NCBI GenBank assembly: GCA_017429695.1
Contig: JAFROK010000052.1
Location: 26,030-90,029, forward strand
Direction of reading: 5' to 3'
DNA from: Clostridia bacterium
GTDB taxonomy: Bacteria; Bacillota; Clostridia; Christensenellales; Aristaeellaceae
DNA length: 64,000 nt
How positions within the stretch are numbered: position 1 is the stretch's first letter; each line of letters starts with the position of its first letter. Shown here piece after piece: positions 19,129 to 28,761 of the stretch. The notes beneath the pieces were generated by a model. That model did no database searches. It had not been told where the DNA came from and saw nothing but the letters and a program-made list of their open reading frames with translations. Position numbers and translations under genes: made by a program.

Positions 19129-21414
19129 GTGTATACGGGACAGAGTATCAAAAGGGTAGACGCCCTGGACAAAGTGACCGGGCGGACCAAGTATACGGAC
19201 GACCTGTGCGACCGGAAGGCATATATTGCCAGGGTACTGCATTCCACCATTGCCAACGGGAAGGTGCTGTCCTTTGACCTGTCCGAAGCAGAGAAGGTGC
19301 CAGGCGTGGTGAAAATCCTGACCTGCTTTGACGTGAAGGAGAAACATTATTTTCCGACGGCCGGGCATCCCTGGTCCACGGATCCGGGACACCAGGATGT
19401 GGCGGACCGGCTGGTGCTGACGGACCGGGTGCTCTTCTACGGGGACGATATCGCCGCCGTGGTGGCGGAGGATGAGGTTGCTGCTGCCCAGGCCCTGCGG
19501 CTGATCCGGGTGGAATATGAGGAATACCCGTTTGTGCTGGATGTGCAGAAGGCCATGGAAGACGGGGCGCCCCTGCTGCATGAGAATTATCCCAATAATA
19601 TCCTGAAGCATACCACGATCCGGAACGGCGACTATGAAAAAGCCATTCAGGAACCGGGCCTGATAAAGGTCGAAGGCTGGTATGAAACGCCGGTGGTGCA
19701 GCACTGCCACATTGAAAACTTCATCTGCTTTGCCGAAAAAGAGGGCGAGCGGATCACAGTGGTCAGTTCCACCCAGATACCGCATATTGTGCGCCGGATC
19801 GTCGGACAGGCGCTCGGCACCGGCTGGGGAAATATCCGGGTAATCAAGCCTTATATTGGCGGCGGATTCGGCAACAAACAGGATATCCTGTATGAACCGC
19901 TGTGCGCCTGGCTGAGCCTGCAGGTCGGCGGACACCTGGTGAAGCTGGACGTTCCCCGGGAGGAAACCTTCGTCTGTAACCGGACGCGGCACTCCATCCG
20001 CAACCATATTATCTCCTGGGTGCGGCCTGACGGGACCTATGCGGCCCGGAAACTGGAAGCATTTTCCGACCAGGGCGCATATGCGTCCCACGGACACAGC
20101 ATCTGCGCCAAAGGCGCCGGCGCTTTCCCGCAGCTTTATCCCTGTCCTAACGTGGAGGTGGACGCCTATACAGTGTTTACCAACAAACCGGTGGCAGGCG
20201 CTATGCGGGGCTACGGCATTCCCCAGTCCATGTGGGCGGTGGAGTCCCACACGGAGGATGTGTGCGCGGCCATCGGCGCGGATCCGATTGAATTCCGCCG
20301 GCGCAACCTGATGCCGGTGGGCTATACGGACGGATTCTCCAAAAACGAGAACTATTTCGATTCCTTCAACCAGTGCCTGGACAAGGCCATGAAGGCGATT
20401 GATTACGAGCGGAAATACAAGGAGTACCAGAACCAGACGGGAGATATCCGCCGGGGGATCGGTGTGGCGGTATTCTGGTACAACACAGCGGTATGGCCCA
20501 TCTCGCTGGAATCCACATCCTGCCGGATGGTGCTGAACCAGGACGGGTCTTTCCAGCTGCAGCTGGGAGAAACCGAGATCGGCCAGGGAGCGGACACGGC
20601 CTTTGCCCAGATGGCAGCTGATGTGGTCGGCGTTCCGGTTGAAAAGGTTCATGTGGTTTCCTGCCAGGATACGGACGTGACACCTTTCGGCACCAGCGCC
20701 TATGCATCGCGGCAGACTTATGTGGCCGGATTTTCCATCCGGCAGACGGGCCTGCAGCTGAAGGAAAAGATCCTGGATTATGCCCACCTGCTGACCCGGA
20801 TGCCAGCGTTCAACCTGGATATCCGGGAGGGAAATATCGTCCGCATTCCGGACGGGCGGGTGCTGATGAACCTGGAAGAGCTGGCGACCGAAGCGCTGTA
20901 CAGCCTGGATAACAGCCGGCATATTACGGCAGAGAGCACCTACCAGGTGAAGTCCAACGCCTACTCCTTCGGCTGCACCATTGCCGAGGTGGAAGTGGAC
21001 ATTCCGATGTGCCGCGCAAAGCTGCTTAACATTGTCAACTGCCATGACGCGGGCAAACTGATCAATCCCGCCCTGGCCGAGGCCCAGGTGCACGGCGGCA
21101 TGAGCATGGGCATCGGTTTCGGACTGAGCGAGAAACTGATGTTTGACGAAAAGACGGGACGGCCGCTGAACAACAACCTGCTTGACTATAAACTATCCAC
21201 ATTCCTGGACCATCCGACGCTGAAAGCCGAATTTGTGGAAAACGCCGAACCGACCAGCGCATTCGGGACGAAAGGCCTGGGCGAACCGCCGGCCTGCTCT
21301 CCCGCGCCGGCGATCCGGAACGCGATCTACCATGCCACGGGCGTAGGCGTGAAGAACGCGCCGGCAAATCCGCACAACCTGTTCAAGGCGTTCTCCGAAG
21401 CAGGGCTGATTTAA
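19129..21414 (+). CDS. xdhA: Molybdenum hydroxylase, molybdopterin-binding large subunit (XdhA type)
   Basis: Catalytic subunit of a xanthine-dehydrogenase family enzyme, 761 residues. GTG at 19129 is chosen since AAGGGAG lies 8 bases upstream and the domain begins at once (VYTGQSIKRVDALDKVTG). Cofactor motifs are GGGFGNKQD (about residue 243), GAMRGYG (about 360), EIGQGADT (about 484) and the catalytic Glu in KGLGEPPACS (about 716). Known members hydroxylate purines such as hypoxanthine or xanthine. The FAD and iron-sulfur subunits follow directly, and the SelD/YqeB/YqeC neighbours point to a selenium-dependent form. The exact substrate is not readable from sequence. Confidence 0.88.
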   Translation: MYTGQSIKRVDALDKVTGRTKYTDDLCDRKAYIARVLHSTIANGKVLSFDLSEAEKVPGVVKILTCFDVKEKHYFPTAGHPWSTDPGHQDVADRLVLTDRVLFYGDDIAAVVAEDEVAAAQALRLIRVEYEEYPFVLDVQKAMEDGAPLLHENYPNNILKHTTIRNGDYEKAIQEPGLIKVEGWYETPVVQHCHIENFICFAEKEGERITVVSSTQIPHIVRRIVGQALGTGWGNIRVIKPYIGGGFGNKQDILYEPLCAWLSLQVGGHLVKLDVPREETFVCNRTRHSIRNHIISWVRPDGTYAARKLEAFSDQGAYASHGHSICAKGAGAFPQLYPCPNVEVDAYTVFTNKPVAGAMRGYGIPQSMWAVESHTEDVCAAIGADPIEFRRRNLMPVGYTDGFSKNENYFDSFNQCLDKAMKAIDYERKYKEYQNQTGDIRRGIGVAVFWYNTAVWPISLESTSCRMVLNQDGSFQLQLGETEIGQGADTAFAQMAADVVGVPVEKVHVVSCQDTDVTPFGTSAYASRQTYVAGFSIRQTGLQLKEKILDYAHLLTRMPAFNLDIREGNIVRIPDGRVLMNLEELATEALYSLDNSRHITAESTYQVKSNAYSFGCTIAEVEVDIPMCRAKLLNIVNCHDAGKLINPALAEAQVHGGMSMGIGFGLSEKLMFDEKTGRPLNNNLLDYKLSTFLDHPTLKAEFVENAEPTSAFGTKGLGEPPACSPAPAIRNAIYHATGVGVKNAPANPHNLFKAFSEAGLI

Positions 21415-21426
21415 GGAGGAAGGATT

Positions 21427-22314
21427 ATGTACGATATTAAAGCACTGTATGAGGCGGAGAGCGTTGCGGACGCGATCCGGCTGCTGCAGGAACATCCGGA
21501 AGCACAGATTATTGCCGGCGGCAGCGATGTGCTGGTGCAGGTCCGTGAAGGGAAACGGGCCGGCGCAGAGCTGGTGAGCATCTACGGGATTGACGCGATG
21601 CGCGGCGTGACCTATGACGAAGAAGGCGCGATCCGGATCGGTTCACTGACCAGCTTTTCCCATATTGCCGCAGATCCGATCATCCGGGAAAAAATCCCGG
21701 TGCTTGGCGAAGCGGTGAGCCTGGTGGGCGGTCCCCAGATCCGGAATATCGGCACCATCGGCGGAAACACCTGCAACGGCGTGACCAGTGCGGATTCAGC
21801 ATCCACGCTGTTTGCCTGGGACGCGATTGTGGAACTGACCGGCCCGGACGGAATCAGGAAGGTACCCATTCAGGAATTCTATATCAAAGCGGGCAAAGTG
21901 GACCTGCGGCCGGCAGAACTGCAGACGGCCATTATCATTCCGAAAAAGGCATATGAAGGCTATTTCGGAAATTATATCAAGTATGCCATGCGGGAAGCGA
22001 TGGACATTGCCACCCTCGGCTGCTCGGTCAATGTCTGCCTGACGGAAGACAAAACCGGGATCCGGGACGCCCGGATCGCTTACGGCGTAGCCGGACCGGT
22101 GCCGATGCGGGTTCCGACGGCGGAAGCGGCGGCCAAAGGCCAGCCGGTGTGCCGGGAAACGGTTGAGACATTTGCAAAGTCCGTGCTGGAAGACATCCAT
22201 CCCCGGGACAGCTGGAGAGCAGCCAAAGCCTTCCGTGAACATATCGCGGTCGAAATGGCGAAGCGGGCGCTGACGAAGTCCATTGAACTGGCGGGAGGTG
22301 AAATCCGTGAGTAA
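21427..22314 (+). CDS. xdhB: Molybdenum hydroxylase, FAD-binding subunit (XdhB type)
   Basis: Middle subunit that passes electrons from the iron-sulfur centres to NAD or another acceptor through FAD. It has 295 residues, as usual for CoxM/XdhB. FAD-binding motifs are IIAGGSDVLVQVREG (near residue 30) and NIGTIGGNTCNGVTSAD (near 108). AAGGAGGAAGG stands before the ATG. The end overlaps the ribosome site and start of the iron-sulfur subunit. Confidence 0.92.
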   Translation: MYDIKALYEAESVADAIRLLQEHPEAQIIAGGSDVLVQVREGKRAGAELVSIYGIDAMRGVTYDEEGAIRIGSLTSFSHIAADPIIREKIPVLGEAVSLVGGPQIRNIGTIGGNTCNGVTSADSASTLFAWDAIVELTGPDGIRKVPIQEFYIKAGKVDLRPAELQTAIIIPKKAYEGYFGNYIKYAMREAMDIATLGCSVNVCLTEDKTGIRDARIAYGVAGPVPMRVPTAEAAAKGQPVCRETVETFAKSVLEDIHPRDSWRAAKAFREHIAVEMAKRALTKSIELAGGEIRE

Positions 22315-22798
22315 ACAGTACAAGCAGATTCACTGCGTGATCAACGGCAAGGAACGGGAAGCCATGGTGGACGTTCGCGCCTCCCTGACCGATCTGCTGC
22401 GAAATGATTTCCGCCTGACCAGCGTCAAGAAAGGATGCGAGGTCGGTGAATGCGGCGCATGCAATGTGCTGATTAACGGGGAATGTTTCAATTCCTGCAT
22501 TTACCTGGCGGTATGGGCGGACGGAAAAGAAATCCTGACGCTGGAAGGTCTGGAAGGACCGAACGGCGAGATTTCCGATATCCAGCAGGCATTCATAGAC
22601 GAAGCAGCTGTACAGTGCGGCTTCTGCACGCCGGGTGCAATCATGAGCGCGGTGGAAATCCTGAACGAAGGCCGGGAACTGAGCGACGAGGAAATCCGGA
22701 TCCGGATGTCCGGCCATCTGTGCCGCTGCACCGGATATGAGAACATTTTCCGGGCAGTAAAGAAAACCATGCGCAAGCGGCTTGGACTCGACGGCTGA
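22307..22798 (+). CDS. xdhC: Molybdenum hydroxylase, [2Fe-2S] subunit (XdhC/CoxS type)
   Basis: Small subunit of 163 residues with two [2Fe-2S] clusters. The plant-ferredoxin-type cluster uses the cysteines of GCEVGECGACNVL and the Cys of NGECFNSC. The second uses QCGFCTPG and HLCRCTGYENI. The GTG at 22307 is preferred: GGGAGGT lies 8 bases upstream and it overlaps the preceding stop region. An in-frame ATG at 22283 lies inside the previous gene without a ribosome site. It completes a three-gene hydroxylase. Confidence 0.92.
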   Translation: MSKQYKQIHCVINGKEREAMVDVRASLTDLLRNDFRLTSVKKGCEVGECGACNVLINGECFNSCIYLAVWADGKEILTLEGLEGPNGEISDIQQAFIDEAAVQCGFCTPGAIMSAVEILNEGRELSDEEIRIRMSGHLCRCTGYENIFRAVKKTMRKRLGLDG

Positions 22799-22815
22799 AA
22801 AAAGAGGTGGATAAG

Positions 22816-24141
22816 ATGCTGCTGATCGGAAACGGACAGGTGATTACCCGGAACCCGGAGATGCCGTACCTGAAGAACGGCGCGGTCGTTACAGAGGGAA
22901 CAAAGATCATTGCTGTGGGCGACAGCGATACACTGCTGAAGGCATATCCGGACGCGGAGTTTGTGGACGCGGCACGCGGCGTTATCATGCCCGGCCTGAT
23001 CAATGCCCATACCCATATCTATTCCGGACTGGCCAGGGGACTGTCGATCAAAGGACACAATCCCACCAACTTCCTGGAGATCCTGGAAGGCATGTGGTGG
23101 CATATTGACCGGCACCTGACGCTGGACGGGACGAAGGCCAGCGCCTATGCGACAATCCTGGACTGCATCCGCAACGGCGTGACCACGATATTCGATCATC
23201 ATGCCAGTTTCTGTGAGATTCCGGGGTCCCTGTTTGCCATCCGGGATGTGGCCCGGGAGACCGGAATGCGCGCATGCCTCTGCTACGAGGTGTCGGAGCG
23301 GGACGGCGAGGAGAAAACCCTGGAGGGCATCCGGGAAAACGTCGATTTCGCCAAGTGGGCCCTGGAAGCCGATGATCCCATGATCAAAGCGATGTTCGGC
23401 GGCCATGCGCTCTTTACGATCTCCGACAAAACATTTGAAAAAATGGTCGAAGCCAACAACGGCATGACCGGTTTCCATATCCATGTGGCGGAAGGCATGA
23501 ACGACGTTTACGACAGCCTCCGGAAATACGGCTGCCGCCCGGTGAACAGGCTGCTGTACAATGGGATCCTGGGCGAGAAGACACTGCTGGGCCACTGCAT
23601 CCATGTGAGCCCGGCTGAAATGGATATCATCAAAGAAACCGGCACCATGGTGGTGAACAATCCGGAATCCAACATGGGCAATGCCGTGGGGTGCGCGCCG
23701 GTGCTGCAGATGATGCAGAAAGGAATTACCGTGGGCATGGGCACGGATGCCTACACCCACGATATGCTGGAAAGCATGAAGGTGTTCCTGATTATCCAGC
23801 GGCATAACGCGGCGCTTCCGAATGTGGCCTGGGGCGAAGATGTTACGATGCAGTTTGTGAACAACCGGGCCATTGCGGAGAAATATTTCGGCGTGCCCCT
23901 CGGCATCCTGAAGGAAGGCGCGGGGGCGGACGTCATCGTGATGGATTACAAGCCATTTACGCCCTTTGACGATTCCAATATCGACGGCCACATGCTGTTC
24001 GGGATGAACGGGCGGAACTGCCGAACTACAATCATCAACGGACGGCTGCTGTATCATGACCGCCGGTTTGTCGACCTGGATGAGGAACGGATCAACGCGT
24101 GGACACTGGAACAGAGCAAACTGCTCTGGGCGGAACTGTAA
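22816..24141 (+). CDS. ssnA: SsnA-type putative aminohydrolase
   Basis: Metal-dependent amidohydrolase of the SsnA family, a regular member of selenium-linked purine clusters. It has 441 residues. Motifs are MPGLINAHTHIYSGLARG (about residues 57-74), GFHIHVAEG, LLGHCIHVSP and GMGTDAYTHDML. The ATG at 22816 has AGAGGTGG five bases upstream; the GTG at 22807 lies inside that site. A likely task is hydrolytic opening of a reduced oxopurine ring after YgfK. That role is inferred from cluster context and homologous systems. Confidence 0.9.
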   Translation: MLLIGNGQVITRNPEMPYLKNGAVVTEGTKIIAVGDSDTLLKAYPDAEFVDAARGVIMPGLINAHTHIYSGLARGLSIKGHNPTNFLEILEGMWWHIDRHLTLDGTKASAYATILDCIRNGVTTIFDHHASFCEIPGSLFAIRDVARETGMRACLCYEVSERDGEEKTLEGIRENVDFAKWALEADDPMIKAMFGGHALFTISDKTFEKMVEANNGMTGFHIHVAEGMNDVYDSLRKYGCRPVNRLLYNGILGEKTLLGHCIHVSPAEMDIIKETGTMVVNNPESNMGNAVGCAPVLQMMQKGITVGMGTDAYTHDMLESMKVFLIIQRHNAALPNVAWGEDVTMQFVNNRAIAEKYFGVPLGILKEGAGADVIVMDYKPFTPFDDSNIDGHMLFGMNGRNCRTTIINGRLLYHDRRFVDLDEERINAWTLEQSKLLWAEL

Positions 24142-24159
24142 TTCAAAGGGAGGGATTCC

Positions 24160-27150
24160 ATGAGTGATGTGATGCGGCCTATGCCTTTCGGGCAGCTGAT
24201 GAACTGGGCCCTGGAGGAATACCGGAAAAACGACAGCCTGTTCGGCGTTTCCAATCCCGTGAAGCACAGGGACGGCCAGGCACTGCCGATCTTTGATGAA
24301 AAGATTGAAGCACCTTTCGGCCCGGCAGCCGGACCTCACACCCAGCTGGCGCAGAATATCATTGCTGCCTATGCAGCAGGGGCCCGTTTTTTTGAGCTGA
24401 AGACGGTGCAGGTCATGGACGGTCCCGAACTGGCAAAATGCGTGAACAAGCCGTGTATCACAGCAGGGGATGAATGCTATAACTGCGAATGGTCCACAGA
24501 ACTGTATGTGACCCAGGCGTTCGGGGAGTATGTCAAGGCCTGGGTGGCCTGCAAACTGCTGGCGAAAGAATTCGGCCTGGGTGATCCGGACGGATTTGTG
24601 TTCAACATGTCGGTCGGCTACGACCTGGCCGGGATCAAAAGCGAAAAGATCAATGCCTTTATTGACGGCATGATCGAGGCAAAGGACACAGAAGCATTCC
24701 GGGAGTGTATTGCGTGGGCCCGGGAAAACACCGGCCTGTTCACCAACGTGGATGAAGCGTATGCAGCGGGCATCAGTTCCCGCATCTCCTGTTCGATTAC
24801 GGAGTCCACGCTGCACGGATGCCCGCCGGATGAAATTGAACGGATTGCCACCTACCTGATTACGGAGAAACACCTGAACACATATATCAAGCTGAATCCG
24901 ACGCTGCTGGGCTATGAATATGCCAGGAACCGGCTGGACAGCCTGGGATTTGACTATGTTCATTTTGACGACCGGCATTTCCGGGAAGACCTGCAATGGA
25001 AGGATGCCGTACCGATGCTGGAACGCCTGTCGGCGTTGGCCAAAGGAAAGGGCCTTGAGTTCGGCGTCAAACTGACGAACACATTCCCGGTGGATGTGAC
25101 CCAGGGAGAACTGCCCAGTGAAGAAATGTACATGGCCGGGCGGGCACTTTTCCCGCTGACGATCCACCTGGCTGCCAGAATCAGCGAAACCTTCGGCGGA
25201 AAGCTGCGCATCTCCTGGTCGGGCGGTGCGGATATCCACAACATCGCGGATCTTTTCAAAGCCGGCATTTGGCCGATTACCATGGCAACTGCGATCCTGA
25301 AACCGGGCGGGTACCAGCGGATGAACCAGATTGCGGAGAGCTTCGCAGGCTGCGGCAGCGAACCGTTCCGGGGCGTGGATGTACAGGCGGTCAAGGCGCT
25401 GGATGAAGGCGTTGCTGAAACCGATTATTACCGGAAACCGGTGAAACCGCTGCCGGACAGGAAGACCGGCAGGGCCCTGCCCCTGTTTGACTGCTTCACC
25501 GCCCCGTGCCGGGACGGATGCCCTATCGGGCAGGATATTCCGGCCTACCTGCAGGCCATGCTGGATGAGGAGCCGGAGAAAGCGCTGCGCATTATCCTGG
25601 AGCGGAATCCGCTTCCGTTCATTACGGGAACCATCTGCCCCCATCACTGCGGGGACAAATGTATGCGAAACTATTATGAGGAGACGCTGCAAATCCGCGG
25701 GACTAAGCTGGAAGCGGCGATGCAGGCATTTGATGCCGTTCTTCCGTCCCTGCGCGCAGGACAGGCCGCAGGCGGCAAAAAGGTTGCTGTGGTCGGCGCG
25801 GGCCCGGCTGGCCTCGCGGCTGCCATGTTCCTGTCCAGGGCGGGGGTACCGGTAACGGTATTTGAACGCAGGCAAGCCCCCGGCGGCGTGGTTGCCCATA
25901 TCATTCCCGATTTCCGGATCAGCATGGAGACGATTGAAAAGGATATCGCCATCTGCAAAGCGTTCGGCGCAGAGATCGTATGCGGAAGGGAAATCACCTC
26001 CGTTGCGGCGCTGAAAGCGGAAGGCTATACTGACGTAATTGTGGCCGTTGGCGCCTGGAAGCATGGCCGGAATCCGCTGGCGGAGGGCGAATGCCTGGAC
26101 GCGCTGACATTCCTGGAAAAGTTCAAGGCGGATCCGGCGTCGGTCAATGCCGGACAGAATATTGCCGTGCTGGGCGGCGGCAACACCGCTATGGATGTGG
26201 CCCGGGCGGCCCGGAGACTGCCCGGCAGCCCAAAGGTACGGCTGGTCTACCGCCGGACAAGACGGTATATGCCGGCGGATGAAGAAGAGTTGCAGATGGC
26301 GCTGGCGGATGGCGTGGAATTTATGGAACTGCTGGCGCCCGAAAAACTGAAGGGCGGGCAGTTGATCTGCCATGTGATGGAACTAGGCGCCCCGGACAAA
26401 TCCGGCAGGCGCTCGCCGGTGGATACAGGCGAGGTCCGGAACATCCCGGCGGATACCGTGATTGCTGCCGTGGGCGAACGGGTGGATACCGCGCTGTTTG
26501 AATCGGCAGGCTGCACGATCAGCGAAAAAGGCCTGCCGGTGGTTGACGCGGGAATGAAGACCAGCACGGAAGGCGTTTATGCCATCGGCGACGCACGCCG
26601 GGGACCGGCGACCGTTGTGGAAGGTATTGCCGACGCACAGGCCGCCGCGGCAGCCATCGCGGGGATCCGGTTTGACGGATGCGAAGCAGAGAACAGTGCG
26701 GCCCATGAAAGCCAGTACCTGTTCAAGAAGGGCCGGGTGGCGGAGGATACATCGGCCTTGCCGGACTGGCGGTGCCTTGGGTGTCCGACGGTTTGTGAAG
26801 TGTGCGCGGATGTATGCCCGAACCGGGCAAATGTAGCCATTCACGTACCCGGCAAATGCCAGGCACAGATCATCCATGTGGACGGCATGTGCAACGAATG
26901 CGGCAACTGCGCCGTATTCTGCCCGTACAGCGGCAAACCCTACCGGGATAAGTTCACCCTGTTCTGGTCGGAGGAGGACTTTGCGGACAGCGAAAACGAG
27001 GGCTTCCTGCCGGTCGGGAAGGACAGCGTGAAGCTGCGGATGGACGGAAAGGTACAGACGGTGTCGGTCAGCGAACTGGACCGGATTTCTGAAGACGCTG
27101 CCGGCATCATCCGGACAGTGATCAGTGAATACGGATACCTGATTCCATAG
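24160..27150 (+). CDS. ygfK: YgfK-type iron-sulfur/FAD reductase
   Basis: Large soluble oxidoreductase of 996 residues, often named putative selenate reductase subunit. Residues about 1-430 resemble a dihydroorotate/dihydropyrimidine dehydrogenase-type FMN barrel (GPAAGPHTQLAQN, STLHGCPPDEIE). From about 445 there is a glutamate-synthase-like region with iron-sulfur cysteines (APCRDGCPIGQDIP, GTICPHHCGDKC). FAD and NAD(P) sites are GAGPAGLAAA (about 546) and LGGGNTAMDVARAARRLPG (about 670). The C-terminus has two ferredoxin-type motifs (CPTVCEVCADVCPN, about 875, and MCNECGNCAVFCPYSG, about 912). The likely reaction is reduction of an oxopurine ring before hydrolysis, by likeness to dihydropyrimidine dehydrogenase. 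The stop is TAG, in phase with a heptanucleotide array. Confidence 0.92.
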   Translation: MSDVMRPMPFGQLMNWALEEYRKNDSLFGVSNPVKHRDGQALPIFDEKIEAPFGPAAGPHTQLAQNIIAAYAAGARFFELKTVQVMDGPELAKCVNKPCITAGDECYNCEWSTELYVTQAFGEYVKAWVACKLLAKEFGLGDPDGFVFNMSVGYDLAGIKSEKINAFIDGMIEAKDTEAFRECIAWARENTGLFTNVDEAYAAGISSRISCSITESTLHGCPPDEIERIATYLITEKHLNTYIKLNPTLLGYEYARNRLDSLGFDYVHFDDRHFREDLQWKDAVPMLERLSALAKGKGLEFGVKLTNTFPVDVTQGELPSEEMYMAGRALFPLTIHLAARISETFGGKLRISWSGGADIHNIADLFKAGIWPITMATAILKPGGYQRMNQIAESFAGCGSEPFRGVDVQAVKALDEGVAETDYYRKPVKPLPDRKTGRALPLFDCFTAPCRDGCPIGQDIPAYLQAMLDEEPEKALRIILERNPLPFITGTICPHHCGDKCMRNYYEETLQIRGTKLEAAMQAFDAVLPSLRAGQAAGGKKVAVVGAGPAGLAAAMFLSRAGVPVTVFERRQAPGGVVAHIIPDFRISMETIEKDIAICKAFGAEIVCGREITSVAALKAEGYTDVIVAVGAWKHGRNPLAEGECLDALTFLEKFKADPASVNAGQNIAVLGGGNTAMDVARAARRLPGSPKVRLVYRRTRRYMPADEEELQMALADGVEFMELLAPEKLKGGQLICHVMELGAPDKSGRRSPVDTGEVRNIPADTVIAAVGERVDTALFESAGCTISEKGLPVVDAGMKTSTEGVYAIGDARRGPATVVEGIADAQAAAAAIAGIRFDGCEAENSAAHESQYLFKKGRVAEDTSALPDWRCLGCPTVCEVCADVCPNRANVAIHVPGKCQAQIIHVDGMCNECGNCAVFCPYSGKPYRDKFTLFWSEEDFADSENEGFLPVGKDSVKLRMDGKVQTVSVSELDRISEDAAGIIRTVISEYGYLIP

Positions 27151-27175
27151 GGGAAAGATATCAGGTGTCAGGAGA
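27148..27175 (+). repeat. Heptanucleotide array at stop codon
   Basis: Read from the TAG stop of ygfK, the units are TAGGGGA, AAGATAT, CAGGTGT and CAGGAGA. The last two match the array at 43287 (CAGGTAT, CAGGAGA). Confidence 0.55.
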
Positions 27176-27310
27176 TCTCGTGAAGAGCATTATAGCCTGA
27201 GAACGTACGGGGGAGATCCTTGCTCTGCATGTGATCTGTTACCCAAATCATAGATTTGGACAGATCATCATTGCTTCGCTCAGGATGACAGGCGGAGGCC
27301 AGGGGTTATT
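27176..27310 (-). repeat. Intergenic repeat-like element with stem-loop
   Basis: The 216-base gap between ygfK and ygeY holds no gene. A stem-loop pairs TGATCTGT (27232-27239) with ACAGATCA (27260-27267), with CAAATC/GATTTG nested inside over a 3-base loop. Read on the minus strand, CTGTCATCCTGAGCGAAGCA resembles a core found, as far as I recall, in dispersed intergenic repeats of many Firmicutes. Copy number in this genome cannot be seen here. Confidence 0.45.
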
Positions 27311-27366
27311 CCTGAATGTGGAAAGAACAGAGTGACAGATATCAGTCAGAAGGGAGAAATATCAGT

Positions 27367-28746
27367 ATGGTACCAGATTACAAGGCAATTCAGAAGGCAG
27401 CTGAGGGATACAAAGACGATATGGTTCGTTTCCTGCGCAAGATGATTTCCTATCCCAGCGAAAGCTGCGAGGAAAAGGAAGTCGTTGCCTGCATCAAAGC
27501 GGAAATGGAAAAGCTCGGCTATGACAAGGTCGAAGTGGACGGACTGGGCAATGTGATCGGCTGGATGGGCGAAGGGGAGAAGATCATCGCGATCGACTCC
27601 CATATCGACACGGTCGGCATCGGAAACCGGGAAAACTGGACGGCGGATCCCTATGAAGGGTATGAGACCGACGAGATCATCTACGGCCGCGGCGGTTCCG
27701 ACCAGGAAGGCGGAATGGCCAGCGCGGCTTACAGCGGCCGGATTATGAAGGACATGGGCCTGATTCCCGAAGGATATAAGCTGATGGTTGTCGGATCGGT
27801 CCAGGAAGAGGACTGCGACGGCATGTGCTGGCAGTATATTGTGAACAAGGACGGCATCCGACCTGAATTTGTCATTTCCACAGAACCCACGGACGGCGGT
27901 ATCTACCGCGGACACCGGGGCCGGATGGAGATCCGGGTGGATGTAAAGGGTGTTTCCTGCCATGGCAGCGCGCCGGAGCGCGGTGACAACGCCATCTATA
28001 AAATGGCGGATATCCTGCAGAACATCCGCGCGCTGAATGCCAATGGCTGCGATGAGAATACGGAGATCAAGGGCCTGGTCAAGATGCTTGATCCGAAGTA
28101 CAATCCCGAGCACTATGAGGATGCCCGGTTCCTGGGCAGGGGCACCTGCACGGTATCCCAGATCTTCTATACTTCCCCCAGCCGCTGCGCGGTGGCGGAT
28201 TCCTGCGCCATCTCCGTTGACCGCCGCATGACCGCCGGGGAAACCTGGGAAAGCTGCCTGCAGGAGATCCGGGACCTGCCGGCGGTGAAGAAGTACGGCG
28301 ACGATGTCCAGGTGTCCATGTACATGTATGACCGGCCCTCCTGGACCGGAGAGGTTTATGAGACGGAGGCCTATTTCCCCACATGGATCAACCGGGAGAA
28401 CGCGGCTCATGTGAAAGCGCTTGTGGATGCGCACAAGGCGCTCTTCGGTGAGAAACGCATCGGCGCGCCCAGCGCGATGAGTACCCGGGAAGGGCGGCCG
28501 CTGACGGACAAGTGGACCTTCTCCACCAACGGCGTGGCCATCCAGGGCCGGTACGGCATTCCCTGCGTGGGCTTTGGGCCCGGCGCGGAAAGCCAGGCAC
28601 ACGCGCCCAATGAAATCACATGGAAACAAGACCTGGTAACCTGCGCGGCGCTGTATGCGGCGGCCATCAGCCTCTATCCCGACGAGGAAAAGACCGGGGA
28701 TGTGACCCAGTTCCGTGCAGGAAAAACCAATAATGATATTCAGTAA
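27367..28746 (+). CDS. ygeY: YgeY-type selenium-metabolism-linked M20 hydrolase
   Basis: Zinc-dependent M20 family amidohydrolase of 459 residues, regular partner of YgeW and SsnA in anaerobic purine clusters. Metal ligands are H79 and D81 in IDSHIDTVG, Asp of [10 protein letters not shown] (about 115), the catalytic and metal Glu pair of VQEEDCDG (about 148) and STEPTDGG (about 176). The ATG at 27367 has AGAAGGGAG about 10 bases upstream. An earlier in-frame ATG at 27316 lacks this and would add unrelated residues. It probably cleaves a ureido or amide product of the opened ring. The substrate is inferred. Confidence 0.92.
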   Translation: MVPDYKAIQKAAEGYKDDMVRFLRKMISYPSESCEEKEVVACIKAEMEKLGYDKVEVDGLGNVIGWMGEGEKIIAIDSHIDTVGIGNRENWTADPYEGYETDEIIYGRGGSDQEGGMASAAYSGRIMKDMGLIPEGYKLMVVGSVQEEDCDGMCWQYIVNKDGIRPEFVISTEPTDGGIYRGHRGRMEIRVDVKGVSCHGSAPERGDNAIYKMADILQNIRALNANGCDENTEIKGLVKMLDPKYNPEHYEDARFLGRGTCTVSQIFYTSPSRCAVADSCAISVDRRMTAGETWESCLQEIRDLPAVKKYGDDVQVSMYMYDRPSWTGEVYETEAYFPTWINRENAAHVKALVDAHKALFGEKRIGAPSAMSTREGRPLTDKWTFSTNGVAIQGRYGIPCVGFGPGAESQAHAPNEITWKQDLVTCAALYAAAISLYPDEEKTGDVTQFRAGKTNNDIQ

Positions 28747-28761
28747 AGGAGGATAAACCCT

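Noticed and set aside
22501-26373. Very long open frame on the minus strand (about 1290 codons) opposite ssnA and ygfK
   Set aside because: It mirrors genes with clear families on the + strand, has no ribosome site or family motif, and arises because the sense codons rarely create stops in that frame.
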